The notes under the pieces: generated by a model | Databases searched by the model: none | Seen by the model: only the letters and a program-made list of their open reading frames with translations | Told to the model about the DNA's origin: nothing | Program-made: the position numbers and the translations under genes | Shown here: positions 6,202 through 8,282 of the stretch, in pieces | Position numbering within the stretch: the first letter of the stretch is position 1 | Layout: every line of letters starts with the position of its first letter | DNA from: an uncultured Mycoplasma sp. | GTDB taxonomy: Bacteria > Bacillota_I > Bacilli_A > Mycoplasmatales > Mycoplasmoidaceae | Direction: 5' to 3' | Assembly (NCBI GenBank): GCA_947177535.1 | Contig: CAMWUV010000021.1 | Location: forward strand, 1-8,282 | Length of the DNA stretch: 8,282 nt

Positions 6202-7206
6202 ATGGAAAATAAAGATTTACAAATTGAAAATAAAAATAAAGCAAAATGATATATTGTTACATCAATTACTGGTAATGAAGATACAGTTTATAAAAACATT
6301 GAAGATAAAGTAAGAGCTTATAATTTGGAAGATGTTGTTCAAGAAATGAGATTGTTAAAAACTAGAGAAATTACTATTGAAGTTTTTGATCCAATTAATA
6401 ATCCTCCGCCAACTAGATTTAGAAATACTAAATCAATTACTTGGGAAACATTACCAGGTAATCGATATAAAAAAACTAGAATTAGAGAAATTAATAGATT
6501 TCCTGGATACATTTACATCAAAATGGTTATGGCAGATGATGCATGATATATTATTAGAAACACTTTTGGAGTAACTGGATTTGTAGGTTCATCAGGAAAA
6601 GGTGCTAAACCTATTCCAATGTCTGATTATGAGGTTGAAAACTTATTCAATCCTGAAATGAATAAGGACATTATTATTAATAAAACTCCTGATGTTTTTC
6701 TTGAACAAACAATTACAAAACCAAGAGAACCAGAAAAGAAAATTGAATTTTTAGAAAAGGAAAATGATTTATTAAATGATGAGGGATTTTTTGATTCTTC
6801 ATTGTCTACTAATAAATCTAATTTAGAAGAAGAAAAAGAAGAAATTATTATTGAATCAAAATCTGAAGAAATTTCTAATGTTGAAAAACAACAAGAAATT
6901 AATTTAGAAGAAGAATCAGAATATTTAGAAAATCATAATCAATCTATTGAAGAAAAAGAAATTAATGAACAGCAAGAAAATGAAAACAACATTTCAGTTG
7001 AACTATTTTCACATGGTAACAGTCAAAATAAAAGTCCTTTGTTTGCAATTGGTAACACAGTTCAAATTGTAAGTGGATCAATTGAAGGTTCTGAAGGGGT
7101 TATTACTGAAATAGATTTAGAAAATAAAAAAGCTAAAGTTACTATTGACATTTTGGGTCGTGAAAATGTTGTTGATGTAAATTTTTCTGAGATTGTAAAA
7201 AAATAA
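6202..7206 (+). CDS. nusG: Transcription termination/antitermination protein NusG, enlarged
   Basis: NusG binds RNA polymerase through its NGN domain and contacts ribosomal protein uS10 or other partners through its KOW domain. The NGN domain starts at KWYIVTSITGNE (Trp16, TGA-coded) and includes RFPGYIYIKM (Pro101-Gly102-Tyr103), DDAWYIIRNT, GVTGFVGSSGKG and PIPMSDYEV, ending near residue 148. An extra segment of about 30 residues (about 62-92, FDPINNPPP to RYKKTR) sits between the VPTEEV-like strand and the FPGY strand. The KOW domain is at about 281-332 (FAIGNTVQIVSG, GVITEID, ILGRENVVDVNFSEI). Between the domains lies a linker of about 130 residues rich in Glu, Asn, Ser and Lys, with no hydrophobic core. 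Total 334 residues against about 180 in E. coli or Bacillus; long NusG proteins are known in other mycoplasmas. The frame is continuous, so this is not a fusion error. Confidence 0.95.
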
Positions 7207-7242
7207 AATTAAAAATACTTAGTATCTTATTTAAGTTTTTAT

Positions 7243-8226
7243 ATGCCAAAAATTTCTATTATTATTCCTTTTAAAAATACTGAACTTATTTGGATGAATA
7301 AATTATTTGATTCTTTAGAAAGTCAAACTTGCAAAGATTTTGAAGTTATTTTTATTGATGATTATTCAGATAATAAAATAAATTACAAAGAATTAATTGT
7401 TCAAAAAGGTTATCGATATTATTGCATTGAAAATTCTTTGGGAGTTGGAAAGCTAAGAGACTATGGAGTTAGTGTTTCAAAAGGAGAATTAATTTGATTT
7501 ATTGATAGTGATGATTGAATCACTCATGATGCTGTTGAATATTTAATTTCTTGCTTTGAAAAATACAAAGATATAGATTTAGTGGTTTTTAAATATAAAT
7601 GGATTTTTAAACCAAAAGATGAATATTTTCATCAGAAAAAAGAAATATCTTTTGTTTTAGAAAACATTCCTAATAAAAAAATGAACAAATGATTTCATAC
7701 AGATTTTCAAACTGATTGAAGACAATGTTTTAAAAAAGATTTTTTATTAAACAATGAAATTTTTCATAAAGAAAATTTATTAATTTATGAAGATGTATAT
7801 TTTGGTTTAATTTGAAAAACAATTTATAAAAAAGCATTATTTTCTAACAAGATTTTATATTTTTATAATAGAATGAATCAATTTTCTACATTAAATCAAA
7901 CAAAGATATTTGATCCCAATAAATTGCTATTGAATATTTTATCAAGCAAAAATACTTTGTTAAATACAAAACAATTTAATGAAAAATGATTTTTCTATGC
8001 AAACAATTGAGCATTTGTTGCAGCAAGTTGCAGACCTTATAAAGCAAGAAAAGAAAACAAAATTTTAATTAGTGATGTGATTGGTCCAAAACATTGTAGA
8101 AATTATAAAGTTTTGGGATTTGGAATAAGATGATTTGTTTCAAATTTTTTAGTTTGAAGACCACTATTAATGGCTATTTTAAAAAAAATTATTGGATTTA
8201 AAGTTATAGAAGAAAATGAAACTTAA
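7243..8226 (+). CDS. Family 2 glycosyltransferase
   Basis: A GT-A fold transferase that moves a sugar from a nucleotide-sugar donor, probably to a lipid or surface glycan; donor and acceptor cannot be told from sequence. The 327-residue protein begins with the typical PKISIIIPFKN strand (residues 2-12). It has the nucleotide-binding FIDDYSDN (Asp39, Asp40), SLGVGKLRDYGV with the conserved Arg, the metal-binding DxD-type FIDSDDW (Asp88 to Asp91), and a candidate catalytic pair YEDVYFG (Glu183, Asp184). No membrane helix is clear; the basic, aromatic C-terminal region (WFVSNFLVWRPLLMAILKKI, about 293-318) may attach it to the membrane. About ten TGA codons are read as Trp. It starts 36 bases after nusG with no good Shine-Dalgarno site, so it may be read through from that operon or have its own weak promoter. 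Confidence 0.9.
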
Positions 8227-8282
8227 ATAGAAATTTATTATTTTAAATTTTACTAATTTACAATAATTTATATAAATAAATG
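8227..8282 (+). other. Short intergenic end; possible start of the next gene
   Basis: Purely AT-rich spacer after the glycosyltransferase stop. A TATAAAT string precedes an ATG at 8280-8282, the last three bases of the window. Without downstream sequence this cannot be confirmed as a start codon, and no Shine-Dalgarno site or terminator hairpin is visible. Confidence 0.2.

Noticed and set aside
6377..6574. Second plus-strand frame inside nusG
   Set aside because: Out of frame with NusG, whose NGN motifs run through the same bases, and starts without a ribosome site.
7210..7240. Possible hairpin between nusG and the glycosyltransferase (ACTTA with TAAGT, flanked by A and T runs)
   Set aside because: Only five central pairs, one of them G-C, with a bulge; its T run is used in the stem. 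Too weak to call a terminator.

Overview
The window is a stretch of a very AT-rich genome that reads TGA as tryptophan. Every long gene here stays open only if in-frame TGA codons are translated, and several fall exactly where the protein family has Trp (the DPWPKK motif of TrmB, the RVTW motif of SecE). Together with the small housekeeping genes, this points to a wall-less Mollicute of the Mycoplasma/Spiroplasma/Entomoplasma type with genetic code 4. Acholeplasmas and phytoplasmas, which use the standard code, do not fit. I cannot name the species.

Layout, left to right. (1) A short leader (1-107) with a promoter-like TATAAT and a good Shine-Dalgarno site precedes a plus-strand decoding operon: hisS (108-1379), aspS (1415-3157) and trmB (3161-3808). 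The genes are 35 and 3 bases apart. Two aminoacyl-tRNA synthetases and a tRNA m7G46 methyltransferase would thus be made together. (2) From 3809 to about 5690 lies a 1.9 kb island with no intact gene. It holds at least three relics: a small plus-strand ORF broken at an A7 run (3895-4150), a polytopic membrane protein of about 330 residues broken twice near T7 and T9 runs (4251-5252), and a C-terminal fragment on the minus strand (5284-5487). I recognise none of these proteins. (3) A promoter-like TATAAT (5675-5680) and a short GC-paired hairpin followed by eight Ts sit directly before a second plus-strand operon: rpmG (5731-5877), secE (5883-6167) and nusG (6202-7206), the widespread L33-SecE-NusG cluster. 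NusG is 334 residues, nearly twice the usual length, because of an insert in the NGN domain and a long Glu-rich linker before the KOW domain. (4) A family 2 glycosyltransferase (7243-8226) follows after 36 bases. The window stops at an ATG that may begin the next gene.

The genes serve translation (HisRS, AspRS, TrmB, L33), secretion (SecE), transcription elongation and its coupling to translation (NusG), and probably surface glycan or glycolipid synthesis (the glycosyltransferase). The points most worth following up are the decayed island, with its frame breaks all at homopolymers (decay, phase variation or sequencing error), the enlarged acidic NusG, and the terminator-like hairpin lying between promoter and start codon of the rpmG operon. 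I did not find a convincing new defence or mobile system.
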